Positions 15,735 through 26,048 of a stretch of DNA of 52,872 bases are shown here, in pieces. Every line of letters begins with the position of its first letter. Positions within the stretch are counted from its first letter, which is position 1. Origin of the DNA: Bacteroidaceae bacterium (GTDB taxonomy: Bacteria; Bacteroidota; Bacteroidia; Bacteroidales; Bacteroidaceae); contig JAFZPZ010000008.1 of assembly GCA_017552435.1 (NCBI GenBank), positions 1-52,872 of the forward strand, given 5' to 3'. The notes below the pieces were generated by a model that was not told the DNA's origin, searched no databases, and saw only the letters and a program-made list of their open reading frames with translations. The translations under genes and the position numbers were made by a program.

Positions 15735-16433
15735 CTAGTCGCGCATCTTCTGGAAGGTGATTTCGTAGAAGCAGGGATAGACGTTGCTAGTGGCTTCGGT
15801 CTGTCCTTCGCTATGCGGAACGATGAGTCGTACCTTTGCTATACCCTCATCTTCGCTATCCTGTCGGCCTATGCGGATATAAGAGAAAGGAATGAGCCAT
15901 CCGCTTGGCACGCTAGTACTGCCGTATCTGAAATACATGGCACCACCCCCATTGACTTCCTTATCGAAGTTGGCAGAAAAGCTGCCGGAGTTATTGGAAA
16001 TCTTCATGATGTCTGGGTTTGTATGCCAATAGTTGACATCATTACGGAGCTGGATGCTGTCGCCCAGGATATTAAACTCTATGAAACGGCAGATGATTCT
16101 TGCTGTCTTGCCTCTTTCGAGTTTTTCACCAACACCTTCGCGAATTATCTGCATATAGACACCGGAATTGCTGAACAGGACATACTGATTAGTGCTCAAA
16201 TCAGTAGTGTAACCCTGTGCTTGGAACTGTTCTTCGCTGATGGACGTGATTCGACCTACATTGCAGACGATGTTGCCATCGGCGTCGCGCACACAAATGT
16301 CGCGACCCAGAAAAGTTTTGATAGCGTTAGTTTCCTTTTCCTTCTGTTCGGCATATGTCTCACCACTACTACAGGAGTTGAGAATGCAGGTCATAAGCAG
16401 GAGTGCGAGCAGTAGAGATGATGTTTTCTTCAT
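15735..16433 (-). CDS. DUF4827 lipoprotein (FKBP-like)
   Basis: A 232-aa lipoprotein. The signal peptide starts at ATG 16433 (MKKTSSLLLALLL) and ends at a lipobox LNSC (about residue 21). The extra N-terminal residues of the longer frame are encoded by promoter sequence and were discarded. The mature part begins with TYAEQKEKETNAI and contains GVG and NYWHTNPD, the pattern of DUF4827, a Bacteroidetes-only lipoprotein family with an FKBP-like fold; peptidyl-prolyl isomerase activity is not established. It heads a two-gene operon with hemW. Confidence 0.78.
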   Translation of the reverse strand: MKKTSSLLLALLLMTCILNSCSSGETYAEQKEKETNAIKTFLGRDICVRDADGNIVCNVGRITSISEEQFQAQGYTTDLSTNQYVLFSNSGVYMQIIREGVGEKLERGKTARIICRFIEFNILGDSIQLRNDVNYWHTNPDIMKISNNSGSFSANFDKEVNGGGAMYFRYGSTSVPSGWLIPFSYIRIGRQDSEDEGIAKVRLIVPHSEGQTEATSNVYPCFYEITFQKMRD

Positions 16434-16454
16434 GAGGAAGTCTTTATTTCGGTG

Positions 16455-16462
16455 CAAAATTA
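16455..16462 (-). promoter_or_regulatory. -7 box of the DUF4827-hemW operon
   Basis: TAATTTTG on the minus strand, 22 nt before ATG 16433. Confidence 0.65.
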
Positions 16463-16566
16463 CGAAAAAATATTTATAATTCATTAATCAGAGTTCATAA
16501 TTTTTCTTTTCCAGACGAAAGAATCCTGGCTCTGTTGCTTGAGTCGCTCATTTTTTCGCTTCCCAA

Positions 16567-17319
16567 CTAAAGGGCGTCTGGAGAGTTGACCCAGTCCATA
16601 ATAAGTCGATAAGCAATGGAGGAGGGGTCTGGCAGATAGGGAAGGTTGTCGCGGCTGTACCAGCCACCGTCGCTGAGTTCTGCCTTCTGCAGTTGCAGTT
16701 CGCCCGAAAGGTAATCTGCTGTGAAGCCTACCATCAGTCCGCTTGGATAGGGCCAAGGCTGCGAAGCGAAATAGCGGATGTTGGTGATGTGAAGGTGTGT
16801 CTCCTCCCAGACTTCGCGTTCCACGCATTCTTCGAGTGTCTCGCCTGTCTCTACGAAGCCTGCCACAAGTCCATAGTGTCGGTCTCGGAAGGTATGAGCA
16901 TGAACCATCAAAATCTCGTCGCCTTTGTTTATGCGGACAATGATAGCAGTAGCGAGGCTCGGCCATAGCTCCTTGCCACACTCGCAGCATTGTTTGCTGA
17001 TTTCTGTCTGCCATTTCATCTCTCCTCCGCAGACGCCGCAGAACTTTGTGTTCTGATGGAAATAGACCAATTCGGCACACTTTCCGGCAAGCTGATAGTC
17101 TTCTGCGGGAAGGATGTGGAAGCTTTTCCGAAGCGGCACCATCTGGAGGTCAGGCCTGTTGGTAACAGGCTTCGAGAGCATGCCAACAACAACCTGCCCG
17201 TCCTGTAGTGTCGTCACTTTTTCCCAGGGCTTCAGTTCTATGGGAGCAGAGTCACCAAAGGGGACAGCCCCCTCACTTGTGAGAAGAATGTCCCCTTGGC
17301 AGAAAATGAAGTATTTCAT
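16567..17319 (-). CDS. nudC: NAD(H) pyrophosphatase / RNA deNADding Nudix enzyme NudC
   Basis: A 250-aa NudC-type enzyme that splits NADH (and NAD caps on RNA) to NMN and AMP. Seen: a zinc ribbon with Cys94, Cys97, Cys111 and Cys114; the Nudix box from Gly154 to Glu173 (REVWEE core); and the SQPWPYPS motif (186-193) that marks the NADH-specific subfamily. In the Nudix box the usual Gly after EEx is His175, a mild deviation. Its ATG overlaps the TGA stop of the phosphoglucomutase gene (TGATG), so it is translationally coupled to it. It probably joins nucleotide recycling to sugar metabolism by transcription only. Confidence 0.9.
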   Translation of the reverse strand: MKYFIFCQGDILLTSEGAVPFGDSAPIELKPWEKVTTLQDGQVVVGMLSKPVTNRPDLQMVPLRKSFHILPAEDYQLAGKCAELVYFHQNTKFCGVCGGEMKWQTEISKQCCECGKELWPSLATAIIVRINKGDEILMVHAHTFRDRHYGLVAGFVETGETLEECVEREVWEETHLHITNIRYFASQPWPYPSGLMVGFTADYLSGELQLQKAELSDGGWYSRDNLPYLPDPSSIAYRLIMDWVNSPDAL

Positions 17320-19061
17320 CAGATTCTCATCGACTTCTTAATCTCCTCGACCTTCGCTTTTGCCCTCTCCACGCAAGCAGCGTAGTCGCCGGCCTGAGCC
17401 ATTGTATCCTTGATTTCGAGGTAGAACTTAATCTTTGGCTCTGTACCGCTGGGACGAACGCTGACCTTCGTGCCGTCCTCGCAAAAGTACTGGAGCACGT
17501 TGCTCGTTGCTGGCATATCGAGGGCTGATTCCTTGCCTTCACCATCACGTGCCTTGAGCGTCTTGAAGTCCTTGGCGAGAACAACTTTGCTGCCTGCAAT
17601 CTCTGTGATGGGATTCCTGCGGTAGTTCTCCATCATCGCCTTTATCTCGTCGGCACCGCTCTTGCCAGGCTTCACTACGTTGATGGTATGTTCGTAGCTG
17701 AAGCCGTAGTCAAGATAGATTTGCATCAGCAGGTCATAGAGGGTCATACCGTTGTCGCGTGCCCAGGCAGCTATCTCGCAGATGAGACAGATGGAAGCTG
17801 GAGCGTCTTTGTCGCGAACCTTGTCGAAGGGGAGGAAGCCGAAACTCTCCTCGCCGCCACCGATGTATTTCTGTTTACCTTCGCTGATGGCAATCTCGCG
17901 TGCAATCCATTTGAAGCCAGTATAGCAGTCGCGCAACTCAATGTTGTTCTTCTGCGCCATCTTGGTGATGACTTCGGTGGTGACGATGGTCTTTACGAGG
18001 AAATCGCTTGGTTTCAGCAGACCAAGGGCAATCTTGTTCTTGATGATGTAGTAGCAGAACATCATAGCGGTCTGGTTGCCGTTGATGATGATCCACTCAC
18101 CCTTATTGTCACGGCAAACGATAGCCAAACGGTCTGCATCGGGGTCAGTAGCTACCACCAAATCTGCATTGAGTTTTGTGCCGAGTTTCATACCCAAAGT
18201 CATTGCCTCGGCGTTTTCGGGATTAGGACTTACCACAGTTGGGAAGTTGCCGTCAACAACCATTTGTTCAGGCACAACATGTATATTCTGGAAGCCCCAG
18301 CTACGTAGACAGAGAGGCACGATGACGCGGCCTGTGCCGTGCATAGCGCTATAGACGATGTTGAGGTCCTTCTGGCGCAGGATGACATCCTGGTCAATCA
18401 TAGCCTCTTTGACGGCAGTCATATAATCGAAGTCCATCTCACCGCCGATAATCTCGATGAGGTCAGGATTGCCTTCAAACTTTACATCTTCTATCTTTAC
18501 CTTGTTCACCTCGTCGATGATGCCTGTGTCGTGCGGAGCAAGCACCTGTGCACCATCTTCCCAATAGGCTTTGTAACCGTTGTATTCCTTAGGGTTGTGG
18601 CTTGCAGTCACATTCACACCAGCCTTTGCACCAAGCTGACGGATGGCAAAGCTCACCTCGGGTGTGGGACGAAGGCTCTCAAAGAGATAAACCTTAATGC
18701 CGTTTGCGCTGAAGATGTTGGCAACCGTCTCGGCAAAAAGCCTTCCGTTGTTGCGACAGTCGTGACCGACAACAACACTAAGCCCTTTCTGCCCTGGGAA
18801 GGCCTTGTTGATGTAGTTGGCAAAGCCCTGAGTAGCCATACCGACGATGTACTTGTTCATGCGGTTAGTACCTGCACCCATGATACCGCGAAGTCCGCCT
18901 GTACCGAACTCCAGATTCTGGTAGAAAGCATCCACTAGCGGGTTCCTGTCCTCATCTGTTAACATAGCCTTAATCTCGGCCTTAGTCTCTGCATCATAAT
19001 AAGGAGAGTCGAGCCAAGCCTGAGCTTTGGCTTCACATTCTTTGATTAACTGTATGTCCAT
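17319..19061 (-). CDS. pgm: Phosphoglucomutase / phosphomannomutase
   Basis: A 580-aa alpha-D-phosphohexomutase that interconverts glucose-1-phosphate and glucose-6-phosphate (perhaps also mannose phosphates). All four active-site loops are present: TASHNP with phospho-Ser154, the Mg-binding DPDADR (306-311), the sugar-binding GGGEES (401-406), and the phosphate-binding RPSGTEPK near 555. Its length fits the long bacterial PgcA-like subgroup. It starts a two-gene operon with nudC, from a promoter with TAATTTTG at 19097-19090, about 28 nt upstream of the ATG. Confidence 0.93.
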   Translation of the reverse strand: MDIQLIKECEAKAQAWLDSPYYDAETKAEIKAMLTDEDRNPLVDAFYQNLEFGTGGLRGIMGAGTNRMNKYIVGMATQGFANYINKAFPGQKGLSVVVGHDCRNNGRLFAETVANIFSANGIKVYLFESLRPTPEVSFAIRQLGAKAGVNVTASHNPKEYNGYKAYWEDGAQVLAPHDTGIIDEVNKVKIEDVKFEGNPDLIEIIGGEMDFDYMTAVKEAMIDQDVILRQKDLNIVYSAMHGTGRVIVPLCLRSWGFQNIHVVPEQMVVDGNFPTVVSPNPENAEAMTLGMKLGTKLNADLVVATDPDADRLAIVCRDNKGEWIIINGNQTAMMFCYYIIKNKIALGLLKPSDFLVKTIVTTEVITKMAQKNNIELRDCYTGFKWIAREIAISEGKQKYIGGGEESFGFLPFDKVRDKDAPASICLICEIAAWARDNGMTLYDLLMQIYLDYGFSYEHTINVVKPGKSGADEIKAMMENYRRNPITEIAGSKVVLAKDFKTLKARDGEGKESALDMPATSNVLQYFCEDGTKVSVRPSGTEPKIKFYLEIKDTMAQAGDYAACVERAKAKVEEIKKSMRI

Positions 19062-19089
19062 AATTCTAGTTTTTTATGTATTTCTGCTA

Positions 19090-19097
19090 CAAAATTA
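19090..19097 (-). promoter_or_regulatory. -7 box of the pgm-nudC operon
   Basis: TAATTTTG on the minus strand, about 28 nt before the pgm ATG. Confidence 0.65.
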
Positions 19098-19136
19098 CAT
19101 TTTTTATTTATTTCCACCAAACATTCATGGATTATT

Positions 19137-19829
19137 TTATCCCACACTTTGGCAGAAAGCTTCATAGGATTGTTCGAGGCGTGCTATCTGATACGGTTGG
19201 AGACGAAGGGAAAAGGTGCCGGTCAATTCGTCGAGACCAAACGCGACTTTGATTATGCTGGCCAAGTTGAAACTGCCTCCTGTACCTCGTTTCATCAACT
19301 GTCGGGCTACTTTCAGCACTTCACTTCGGTCGTGCTCAATGTAACGAAGTGAACGTAGCAGCAGGAACAGGCAGGGCAGCGTGTCGATACGCACCAGATA
19401 TACCATCTGTTCGCGCCCTTTGCTGATACCCAGAAGATGAAATAGTTGTTCCACCTGCTTCGGTTGGTCGAATTCTGGTAAAAGAAGCAATGCTACTTTC
19501 TGTCGCTCAACATCATTGAAGGATGCAGCAAGTTGCTCAAGTGGTTCATCAGAAAGGGATGCTGTTCCCTGTTTCCAGCGAACCAGGAAAGTCTTCATGA
19601 GGGTGATGAGGTAAGCTCGACTGTCATAGCGGACAAGAGCATCTGTCATCTTCCAATAGACGTCGGGCTGACACTCTATGAGCAAACGCTCTCCCAGCAT
19701 ATAGCCGGCAGTTCTTTGCTCACTTCTGGAGAGAGAATCCAACAAATGGACAAGTCCTTCTGCATCCTCTGTCTGCAAGGACGGCAGCAACTTCTGCTCG
19801 ATGGTTTTGCTATAGTGCCGGTCTGACAT
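19137..19829 (-). CDS. Unknown helical protein coupled to the DUF853 ATPase
   Basis: I do not recognise this 230-aa protein. It is almost entirely alpha-helical with leucine-rich amphipathic helices (for example GLVHLLDSLSRSEQRTAG and TLPCLFLLLRSLRYIEHD), no signal peptide, and no long membrane segment. The repeated helix-pair look suggests a HEAT/TPR-like scaffold, but I see no defined repeat consensus. Its ATG follows the stop of the DUF853 ATPase gene with no gap, so the two proteins are probably made in fixed ratio and may interact. Confidence 0.7.
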   Translation of the reverse strand: MSDRHYSKTIEQKLLPSLQTEDAEGLVHLLDSLSRSEQRTAGYMLGERLLIECQPDVYWKMTDALVRYDSRAYLITLMKTFLVRWKQGTASLSDEPLEQLAASFNDVERQKVALLLLPEFDQPKQVEQLFHLLGISKGREQMVYLVRIDTLPCLFLLLRSLRYIEHDRSEVLKVARQLMKRGTGGSFNLASIIKVAFGLDELTGTFSLRLQPYQIARLEQSYEAFCQSVG

Positions 19830-21410
19830 TTATTTTATCAGATTACCCAAGATGCTGCGAGAAAGCTCACGTGTGGCGGTGCGGGTAGCTGTACTTACGG
19901 CAGTTTTTGTTACCTTTTTGCCGATGGAATCCTTCGAACGACTCTTACTTCCTGTTACGGTATTTGCAACATAGGTTCCCAGGGCAGCAGTCACACTGGT
20001 AATGATAGCTCCGATAATCTTGCTGAAGAAGCCTTTCTTCTTGCTCTTTGCCTTCGTTTCTTTTTCCTGCTCCTTTGTTGTTTGTGTTTCCTGCTTGGCA
20101 ATCTCGCGAGCTTGTTCCTCGGCTTCGCTTTCTGCCAACAATACTTCAAAGGCGCTCTCGCGATCTATCATGGTATCGTAGCGTCCATAGATGCGGGAAC
20201 TCTTGATGATTTGGTCGCGTTGTGCGTCTGTTATGGCACCTATCTGACTGAGCGGGAAGAGTATCTTAGCGCGTTCTACGATGTTAGGAGTACCTTTCTC
20301 GTCCAGGAAAGATACCAGTGCTTCGCCAGTACCCAATTCCATAATGGCGTCTTCGGTCTTGAAATCGGGATTGGCCCGGAAAGTTTCTGCGGCAGCTTTG
20401 ACGTTTTTCTGTTCCTTTGGCGTGAAAGCACGAAGAGCATGCTGAACCCTATTGCCCAGCTGCGCAAGGACGGAATCTGGAATGTCTGTAGGATTCTGTG
20501 TAACGAAGTAAACACCTACGCCCTTGCTTCGGATGAGACGTACCACTTGCTCTATTTTGTCCACCAGACTCTTCGGCGTGTCGGTGAATAGTGTGTGAGC
20601 CTCGTCGAAGAAGAATACTAGTCGCGGCAACTCCTGGTCGCCTACTTCCGGCAGACGTGTGTAAAGGTCGGAAAGAAGCCACAACAGGAAAGTAGAATAA
20701 AGCTTAGGTTGGTGCATCAGTTTGTCGGCAGCGAGGACGTTCATCATGCCTTTCCCTTCTGTGTTACATTGCAAGAGGTCCATGATGTCGAAAGCGGGTT
20801 CTCCGAAGAACTTGTCGGCACCCTGATTCTCCAAAGCAAGCAGGGCTCTCTGGATAGCGCCCACGCTGGCTGTCGAGACATTGCCGTATTTTTTTGTGTA
20901 TTCGGATGCGTGATCGGCAATATAGCTGAGCATCGAACGCAGGTCTTTCAGGTCCAGCAGCAGCAACCCGCGCTCGTCTGCCACCTTGAACAGGATAGTG
21001 AGAACACCGGTCTGCACCTCGTTCAGTTCCATCAGTCTGGCCATCAGGTCGGGCCCCATATTCGAAATGGTGGTTCGCATGGGATGGCCCTGTTCACCAA
21101 AGACATCATAAAAGCAAACGGGGCTTCCGTGGAATTGCGGATTTTCAATGCCGAACTCGGCACATCGCTTCTCGATGAATCCCGACATCTGTCCTGTCTG
21201 GCTGATGCCGGAGAGGTCGCCCTTCATGTCGGCCATAAAACAAGGAACACCAGCCTGAGAGAATGTCTCGGCCAATACCTGCAGGGTTACGGTCTTTCCT
21301 GTACCCGTAGCACCGGCTATCAAGCCGTGACGGTTTGCCATTTTGCCGCAAAGGCATATAGGTCCGTTGGAACCGTGTGCTACATATAAACGTCTGTCGT
21401 CTGTCAACAT
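19830..21410 (-). CDS. HerA-like ATPase, DUF853 family
   Basis: A 526-aa P-loop ATPase of the DUF853 (YjgR-like) family, related to the HerA/FtsK translocases. Walker A is GATGTGKT (33-40) and Walker B is LVFFFDEAH (264-272). An Arg-finger-like region ([18 protein letters not shown]) follows, where sensor residues usually lie. After about residue 430 comes a Lys/Glu-rich coiled segment, then a Gly/Ser/Ala-rich tail with a possible short membrane-like stretch ([18 protein letters not shown]). The exact role of the family is not settled. It is the third gene of the GH76-SDR-DUF853 unit, 22 nt after the SDR gene. Confidence 0.88.
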   Translation of the reverse strand: MLTDDRRLYVAHGSNGPICLCGKMANRHGLIAGATGTGKTVTLQVLAETFSQAGVPCFMADMKGDLSGISQTGQMSGFIEKRCAEFGIENPQFHGSPVCFYDVFGEQGHPMRTTISNMGPDLMARLMELNEVQTGVLTILFKVADERGLLLLDLKDLRSMLSYIADHASEYTKKYGNVSTASVGAIQRALLALENQGADKFFGEPAFDIMDLLQCNTEGKGMMNVLAADKLMHQPKLYSTFLLWLLSDLYTRLPEVGDQELPRLVFFFDEAHTLFTDTPKSLVDKIEQVVRLIRSKGVGVYFVTQNPTDIPDSVLAQLGNRVQHALRAFTPKEQKNVKAAAETFRANPDFKTEDAIMELGTGEALVSFLDEKGTPNIVERAKILFPLSQIGAITDAQRDQIIKSSRIYGRYDTMIDRESAFEVLLAESEAEEQAREIAKQETQTTKEQEKETKAKSKKKGFFSKIIGAIITSVTAALGTYVANTVTGSKSRSKDSIGKKVTKTAVSTATRTATRELSRSILGNLIK

Positions 21411-21432
21411 AATTTGAATGATTTATAAGTTG

Positions 21433-22224
21433 TTACAATTTTATTTTCTTGGATAGAATGCGCAGGAGGAAAGATGGCATCAGGGGACAGAGCATGATGA
21501 CAAGTCGGTCTGAGATGCAAGGAATGAGGGTTGCCTTGTGTCGGAACATTGCTTTGAGGGCCAAACGTGTTGCTTTCTCTGGCGATATCATGAACCCTAA
21601 TCGCATAAGGAGCTTGCGGTAGCGCATGAAGGGAAGGTTCCCCAATAGGGGCGTATCTACAGCTCCGAAAATGGCGGTGGTAATACCAATCGGGCTATCC
21701 AGACATTCTATACGTAATGTCCTGGAGTATCCTTTCACAAACCGTTTGGTACATCCGTATATTCCAATTACGGGCCAATCCATCCAGGCCGTGATAGATG
21801 AGATATTCAGAATGTAACCTTTGCCTTGTTCCTTCATGAGAGGAATCAGCTGCCTGCAAAGCAGCAGAGGAGTGGTGCAATGCAAAGTCATGATGCGCTG
21901 CAGTTTGTCGGGCTCCGTCTCTTCGATAGGTGTGGTAATGAGCATTCCTGCATTATTGATAAGTATCTCCACACGCCATTCCTGCTTTTTGCACAGGTTT
22001 ACAATCTGTTCTGCCGCCTTGGGCAGTGTGAGGTCCAGACAAAGCACTGGCGCTGGGACATCAAATTGGCGAATAAGCTGCTCGGATAGTTTCTGTGCAG
22101 CATTACCGTTGATATCCACCAAAAGGACAGCATACCCCATCTCCGCTAACTGCAGAGCATAACAACGGCCCATCCCCGAGGCGGCACCTGTTACAATAGC
22201 ATATGTATATTTATTGTTTGACAA
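21433..22224 (-). CDS. Short-chain dehydrogenase/reductase (SDR)
   Basis: A 263-aa classical SDR oxidoreductase. Seen: the cofactor loop TGAASGMG, the Asp of LLVDING, which suggests NAD(H) rather than NADP(H) use, the NNAG motif, Ser in NISSITAW, and the YGCTK active site (Tyr-x3-Lys). The C-terminal 40 residues are hydrophobic (MISPEKATRLALKA, LVIMLCPLMPSFLL), resembling the membrane-attached DltE/YqjQ-like SDRs. The substrate is unknown. It lies 19 nt after the GH76 gene and 22 nt before the DUF853 gene. Confidence 0.88.
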   Translation of the reverse strand: MSNNKYTYAIVTGAASGMGRCYALQLAEMGYAVLLVDINGNAAQKLSEQLIRQFDVPAPVLCLDLTLPKAAEQIVNLCKKQEWRVEILINNAGMLITTPIEETEPDKLQRIMTLHCTTPLLLCRQLIPLMKEQGKGYILNISSITAWMDWPVIGIYGCTKRFVKGYSRTLRIECLDSPIGITTAIFGAVDTPLLGNLPFMRYRKLLMRLGFMISPEKATRLALKAMFRHKATLIPCISDRLVIMLCPLMPSFLLRILSKKIKL

Positions 22225-22243
22225 TTTTTACGATTCCTGTTTT

Positions 22244-25200
22244 TTACTTAATCAGAATTTTCTTTCCGTCAACAATATTGACACCCTTTTGCGGCTTACT
22301 CAAATGTTGGCCGGAGAGGTTGTAAATAGCATCCTCTAATTCTTTATTTGTCACCCTTAATTCATCGTTTATTGAGGTTGGGTCAACTGGTTTGATGTTA
22401 AGCAGTTGAATTTCTCCTATCTGTATCTGGTTGGCTCCGTTTGTAGCATCGACGGTGATACGATAGATGCTATATGACTCTCCTGTTTCTACGGAATAGA
22501 ACTGTGTGGCATAGCGGTTGGAGAAGCTCTCGCCGGTTTTGTTGTCGAGTTGTGTCCATGTGGTTCCGTCGTTGCTTCCCTCCAAAGTCCAGACGGCAGG
22601 GTCGCGGGTCGGCTCACTCTTGCTGGCTGTTATGCCATAAGTGTTGATGCTGATGGGCTGGTCGTAGGTAAAGGTGATTGTAATAGGTTCTGTAAAGGCG
22701 GCTCGATAGCAAGAGTTGCGGTTGCCATCGTGTAGTTTTCCAATGAGTTCTGTGCTGGAGAGGCCCACAGCGGTAGCTTCGACACAGGTCGGAGCCACAA
22801 AGTTCTGGCTTCCGGTTTCGGCAATAGCTGCTCCGTAGAGTTCAAAGTCGGCTAGACGTACACTTGACGATACTGACTCTGTGACAGCAAGCCGGAAGTG
22901 CTTGAAGAGCTGTGTTGTGGAGGTTGTGTAGGTAAGCCGAAACCCTCGGGCAGAGAAGGAAGTTACCTTTGTTGCGAGCTGTGTTTCGTTGCCGTTATCA
23001 TCGTATCCGTATAAGGCGATGCTCATCGGGTCGAGCTCACCATCGTTACCGCTGACGATAGAAAAACCGAGAGGTTTGACGGAAATGGGAACAGCTATGT
23101 CCCAATACACCTCTGTTCCGCTGATAGTGGCGCAGGTTGCTCCGTCGTCATCCACAAGGGCTGCTGTGTTGCTGCCGTCACTCGCTTGGATGGTGGCTAT
23201 ACCGGTGACATCTGCATAGTATGTGCCGTAATCAGGTTTGCCGAAGAGTTGCCATTGGGTAATTGTCGCATCCTCGTCCGAAACTGTGAGGCGGTAATAC
23301 AGGTAAGATGTCCCTGGATTCACACGATAGACATTGGTGCAGTTGTCGTAGGGGAAAACAGCTTCGGTCTGTTGGTCAATGGTTTTATATGTCGTACCGT
23401 TAGCCGAACCTTCGAGCTTCCATGATACGGGAGCCTTAGAGGCTGCTTCGGCTGTAATACTGTATGACGTAAGGGTATAGTTCCCGTTGGGGAAATAAAT
23501 GGCAGAGAATGGAGTGGGGAATGACGTAGTCCCGACGTGGTCAATGAGTGTTTCAATAAACTCAGATTGTGACAGACCGCCTATTCTCCCGCCGTCGGCA
23601 GTAAGGTCTTGATCGTCGATATAGCGTCCCATGAGTTGCCATTCAGAGACGGAGAGTTGTGTCTGGGCTTCGTAGCAATCGAAGAGCAGACGGTAATGTG
23701 TGTAGGCTTTCGTTGTCTCTATATCACTACTGTAACGTTGACCGCAAACGCTGAAAATTGTGTCGGGTTCATTGTGTAGCGTTTCCCAGTGATGACCATC
23801 GTCAGAGGCCTGTAGCGACCAGCCTTTGGGATTGCCGTCGTTGATGCCTGAAAAGAATTGGTAGCCATAGAGGAGCATTGGTGATGGACTCTGGTACTGT
23901 ATCCAGGTCTCTGATCCGGCTTCGATGTTGGCTGTAAGGACGGTTGTGAGGTTGTTGTCGGTAAGTGCCGAAACATTGTCCGATGCAAAGGAAGTCGTGA
24001 TGGTCCCGCTGCCGTTAGTGAGGTCGGCATAGACGGGATTGAGGCTCTGGAACTGCCACCAGTTGATGTTTGTCTGTCCAGTGCCGGTAGAGACAAAATA
24101 GAGGTTGTGAACTCCAGTTACAGGCTGATTAATCATCTTGCGGATGGTGTCCCACGTCTTGAGTGCAGTGAGTTCGTTGCCCTTGATGGAGCAGAGCAGG
24201 GTACCTTTCTTGGCATCCGGCTGGTCCAGGAAGACATTGATGCCTGTGGTGCCAAGTGTGATGTTGAGTCGCAATTCTATGTGCGAGGCGGGTTTGTTGC
24301 CAAAGTCAACACGTCGGTAGCCGATGTAGTAGGAGTTCTTCATGGGGCCTACCATACCACCTGCATCCTCGTCGGTACCCGCATCGTAGGTGACAGGTGC
24401 ATTGCGGACGAAGTTGAAGTCCTCTGCTTCGTTCTTTTCGTAGGCATCGTGGCTCTCTACAGCACCGAGGTGACAGTTGAAGGCAGCTGATACGCAGGTC
24501 ATATTGCCGTCGTGTCCGAAGTCCTTTAATTCAGAGCCCTCCTGATGCTTGAAGTTCTCTTCCGACTTCGTCAGCCAGGCCGATGAGGTGATACCTGCGG
24601 AGTTGCGGTTGTTCCATGCATGATAGGCATTTTTGGCAATCCAGGCATAGTGCGATGGGGCGTTGAAACTCTCGGCATACATGCGAAGATAGCGCAGCAT
24701 GATGCCTTTGAAGCCGCACAGGTCACCTCGAACAGTCTGGCATACATGTATGATGCCTTTCGAATTGGCCATATTGGCTTCCGACCATTTGATGATAGCA
24801 TCGGCATCGTCTTTGAACATCTTCTCTCCGTAATGGTTGTAGAGCATGATGGCAGCGCCAAGGTTTGTGCCTTGATTGTATGTCGAAGCCCAGTAGTTGT
24901 ATTTGCCACTACCTTGGTCGTAGCTGTCCCAGATTTTGCCGGTAGGCTTGCCATTCGACATTTCGAAGAGTTTACCTCGTTCAGCCATATAGGTCTTGCG
25001 GGCTTTCTGATAGTAACTGGTATCTGCTTGGGCGATGGCGAGATAGCAGGCACAGACGGCAGCAGGACCATTGATGCAGGAATTGGTACCCTGACCGCTG
25101 TTGTGTTTCCATTGCAGCAGGTCATTGCCGTAGCAGTCGGCTCGCTTGAACATACCGTCAAAGTTGGTTTTTGCTGTGTTCCGGTACTTCGTGGTTCCTG

Positions 25201-26026
25201 TGAGCAGGAAAGCTCGGACGCAGGCTATACACATCCATGCAATATCGTCGTTATATTCGTTGTAGCCGCTGACTCCTTTCTGGTACCAGGTGCTACCATT
25301 GCGCGCCAAAAAGTTGGTGTAGAGGTTTTCGAACATCGTAGCATACTGCTGGTCGCCAGTTGTTTCGAGGGCATCGAGCACAATCTCAAACATCTCGGCA
25401 TCACCCCACCAGCCACCATTTCCGATGACATAACCTGTGCTGGCTTTCTTGTAGGCACGAGCCTTCCATTTTTCCATCATGTCGTCACGCTTGTCCTTCG
25501 TGAACGCTTGTTCCATCGGCTCTACAACTTCTACAGTCCATGTAATACGGGCAGGGTCAATAGATGTGCTTGCGGCGGTGTTGACAATGGTCAGGACGCT
25601 GCCCTCTGCAGGGTTGACAGCGGCAGCAAGGGCATATTTGCGTGTCGTGTTCTGATAGATGTAATACTGGTCGGTAGTTCCCTCGACGGGAACAAACTCC
25701 CAGGAGCCTTTGCTGCTGGCTGAACTTTTGCTTGTCTGGCCGACGTTTCCTCCTGTCCCTGAAGTGATGCCGGCAAGGTAGAAGCCTGTGTAGTCGTTGG
25801 AAAGCATAAAGGTGCCGTTGATTTTGGCATTGAGCGTCCAGCGCTGGGCATTGACGTTGGTTTCCGTCCAAAGAACAGCTTTGGCATTTTCGTCGAGCGA
25901 AGAGTTCTCAACAAAGACGGATTTGCCGCTGTTGACGAGACGGATGGTTTGTCCTGTCTCGAAGGCTTTGATGCTGAAAGTCGTCACCAGCAGGGCGAAG
26001 GTGAGCAGAAGTCGGGAAAGCTTCAT
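22244..26026 (-). CDS. GH76 alpha-1,6-mannanase with CBM and discoidin-type modules
   Basis: A 1260-aa exported enzyme. Order: signal peptide (1-20); an N-terminal ricin/CBM13-like beta-trefoil (about 25-165) with NAQRWTL; a GH76 (alpha/alpha)6 domain (about 175-510) with the paired catalytic Asp260-Asp261 in YNDDIAW; a CBM6-like module (about 535-665); four F5/8 type C-like (CBM32) sandwiches (about 668-1220); and a C-terminal tail with IYNLSGQHLSKPQKG, the short basic Type IX-like sorting tail usual in Prevotella. GH76 enzymes cut alpha-1,6-mannan backbones of yeast and fungal walls. Just before the tail, INDELRVTNKELED is encoded by an AT-rich microrepeat. It heads the unit that continues with the SDR and DUF853 genes. 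Confidence 0.88.
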   Translation of the reverse strand: MKLSRLLLTFALLVTTFSIKAFETGQTIRLVNSGKSVFVENSSLDENAKAVLWTETNVNAQRWTLNAKINGTFMLSNDYTGFYLAGITSGTGGNVGQTSKSSASSKGSWEFVPVEGTTDQYYIYQNTTRKYALAAAVNPAEGSVLTIVNTAASTSIDPARITWTVEVVEPMEQAFTKDKRDDMMEKWKARAYKKASTGYVIGNGGWWGDAEMFEIVLDALETTGDQQYATMFENLYTNFLARNGSTWYQKGVSGYNEYNDDIAWMCIACVRAFLLTGTTKYRNTAKTNFDGMFKRADCYGNDLLQWKHNSGQGTNSCINGPAAVCACYLAIAQADTSYYQKARKTYMAERGKLFEMSNGKPTGKIWDSYDQGSGKYNYWASTYNQGTNLGAAIMLYNHYGEKMFKDDADAIIKWSEANMANSKGIIHVCQTVRGDLCGFKGIMLRYLRMYAESFNAPSHYAWIAKNAYHAWNNRNSAGITSSAWLTKSEENFKHQEGSELKDFGHDGNMTCVSAAFNCHLGAVESHDAYEKNEAEDFNFVRNAPVTYDAGTDEDAGGMVGPMKNSYYIGYRRVDFGNKPASHIELRLNITLGTTGINVFLDQPDAKKGTLLCSIKGNELTALKTWDTIRKMINQPVTGVHNLYFVSTGTGQTNINWWQFQSLNPVYADLTNGSGTITTSFASDNVSALTDNNLTTVLTANIEAGSETWIQYQSPSPMLLYGYQFFSGINDGNPKGWSLQASDDGHHWETLHNEPDTIFSVCGQRYSSDIETTKAYTHYRLLFDCYEAQTQLSVSEWQLMGRYIDDQDLTADGGRIGGLSQSEFIETLIDHVGTTSFPTPFSAIYFPNGNYTLTSYSITAEAASKAPVSWKLEGSANGTTYKTIDQQTEAVFPYDNCTNVYRVNPGTSYLYYRLTVSDEDATITQWQLFGKPDYGTYYADVTGIATIQASDGSNTAALVDDDGATCATISGTEVYWDIAVPISVKPLGFSIVSGNDGELDPMSIALYGYDDNGNETQLATKVTSFSARGFRLTYTTSTTQLFKHFRLAVTESVSSSVRLADFELYGAAIAETGSQNFVAPTCVEATAVGLSSTELIGKLHDGNRNSCYRAAFTEPITITFTYDQPISINTYGITASKSEPTRDPAVWTLEGSNDGTTWTQLDNKTGESFSNRYATQFYSVETGESYSIYRITVDATNGANQIQIGEIQLLNIKPVDPTSINDELRVTNKELEDAIYNLSGQHLSKPQKGVNIVDGKKILIK

Positions 26027-26048
26027 GATGTTTGTTCTTTTTTGTGGA

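Noticed and set aside
16484-17080. A 198-aa Arg-rich minus-strand frame
   Set aside because: It is another reading frame of nudC on the same strand; nudC carries all the motifs.
24620-25723. A 367-aa plus-strand frame
   Set aside because: It lies fully inside the GH76 catalytic region on the opposite strand and shows no recognisable domain.
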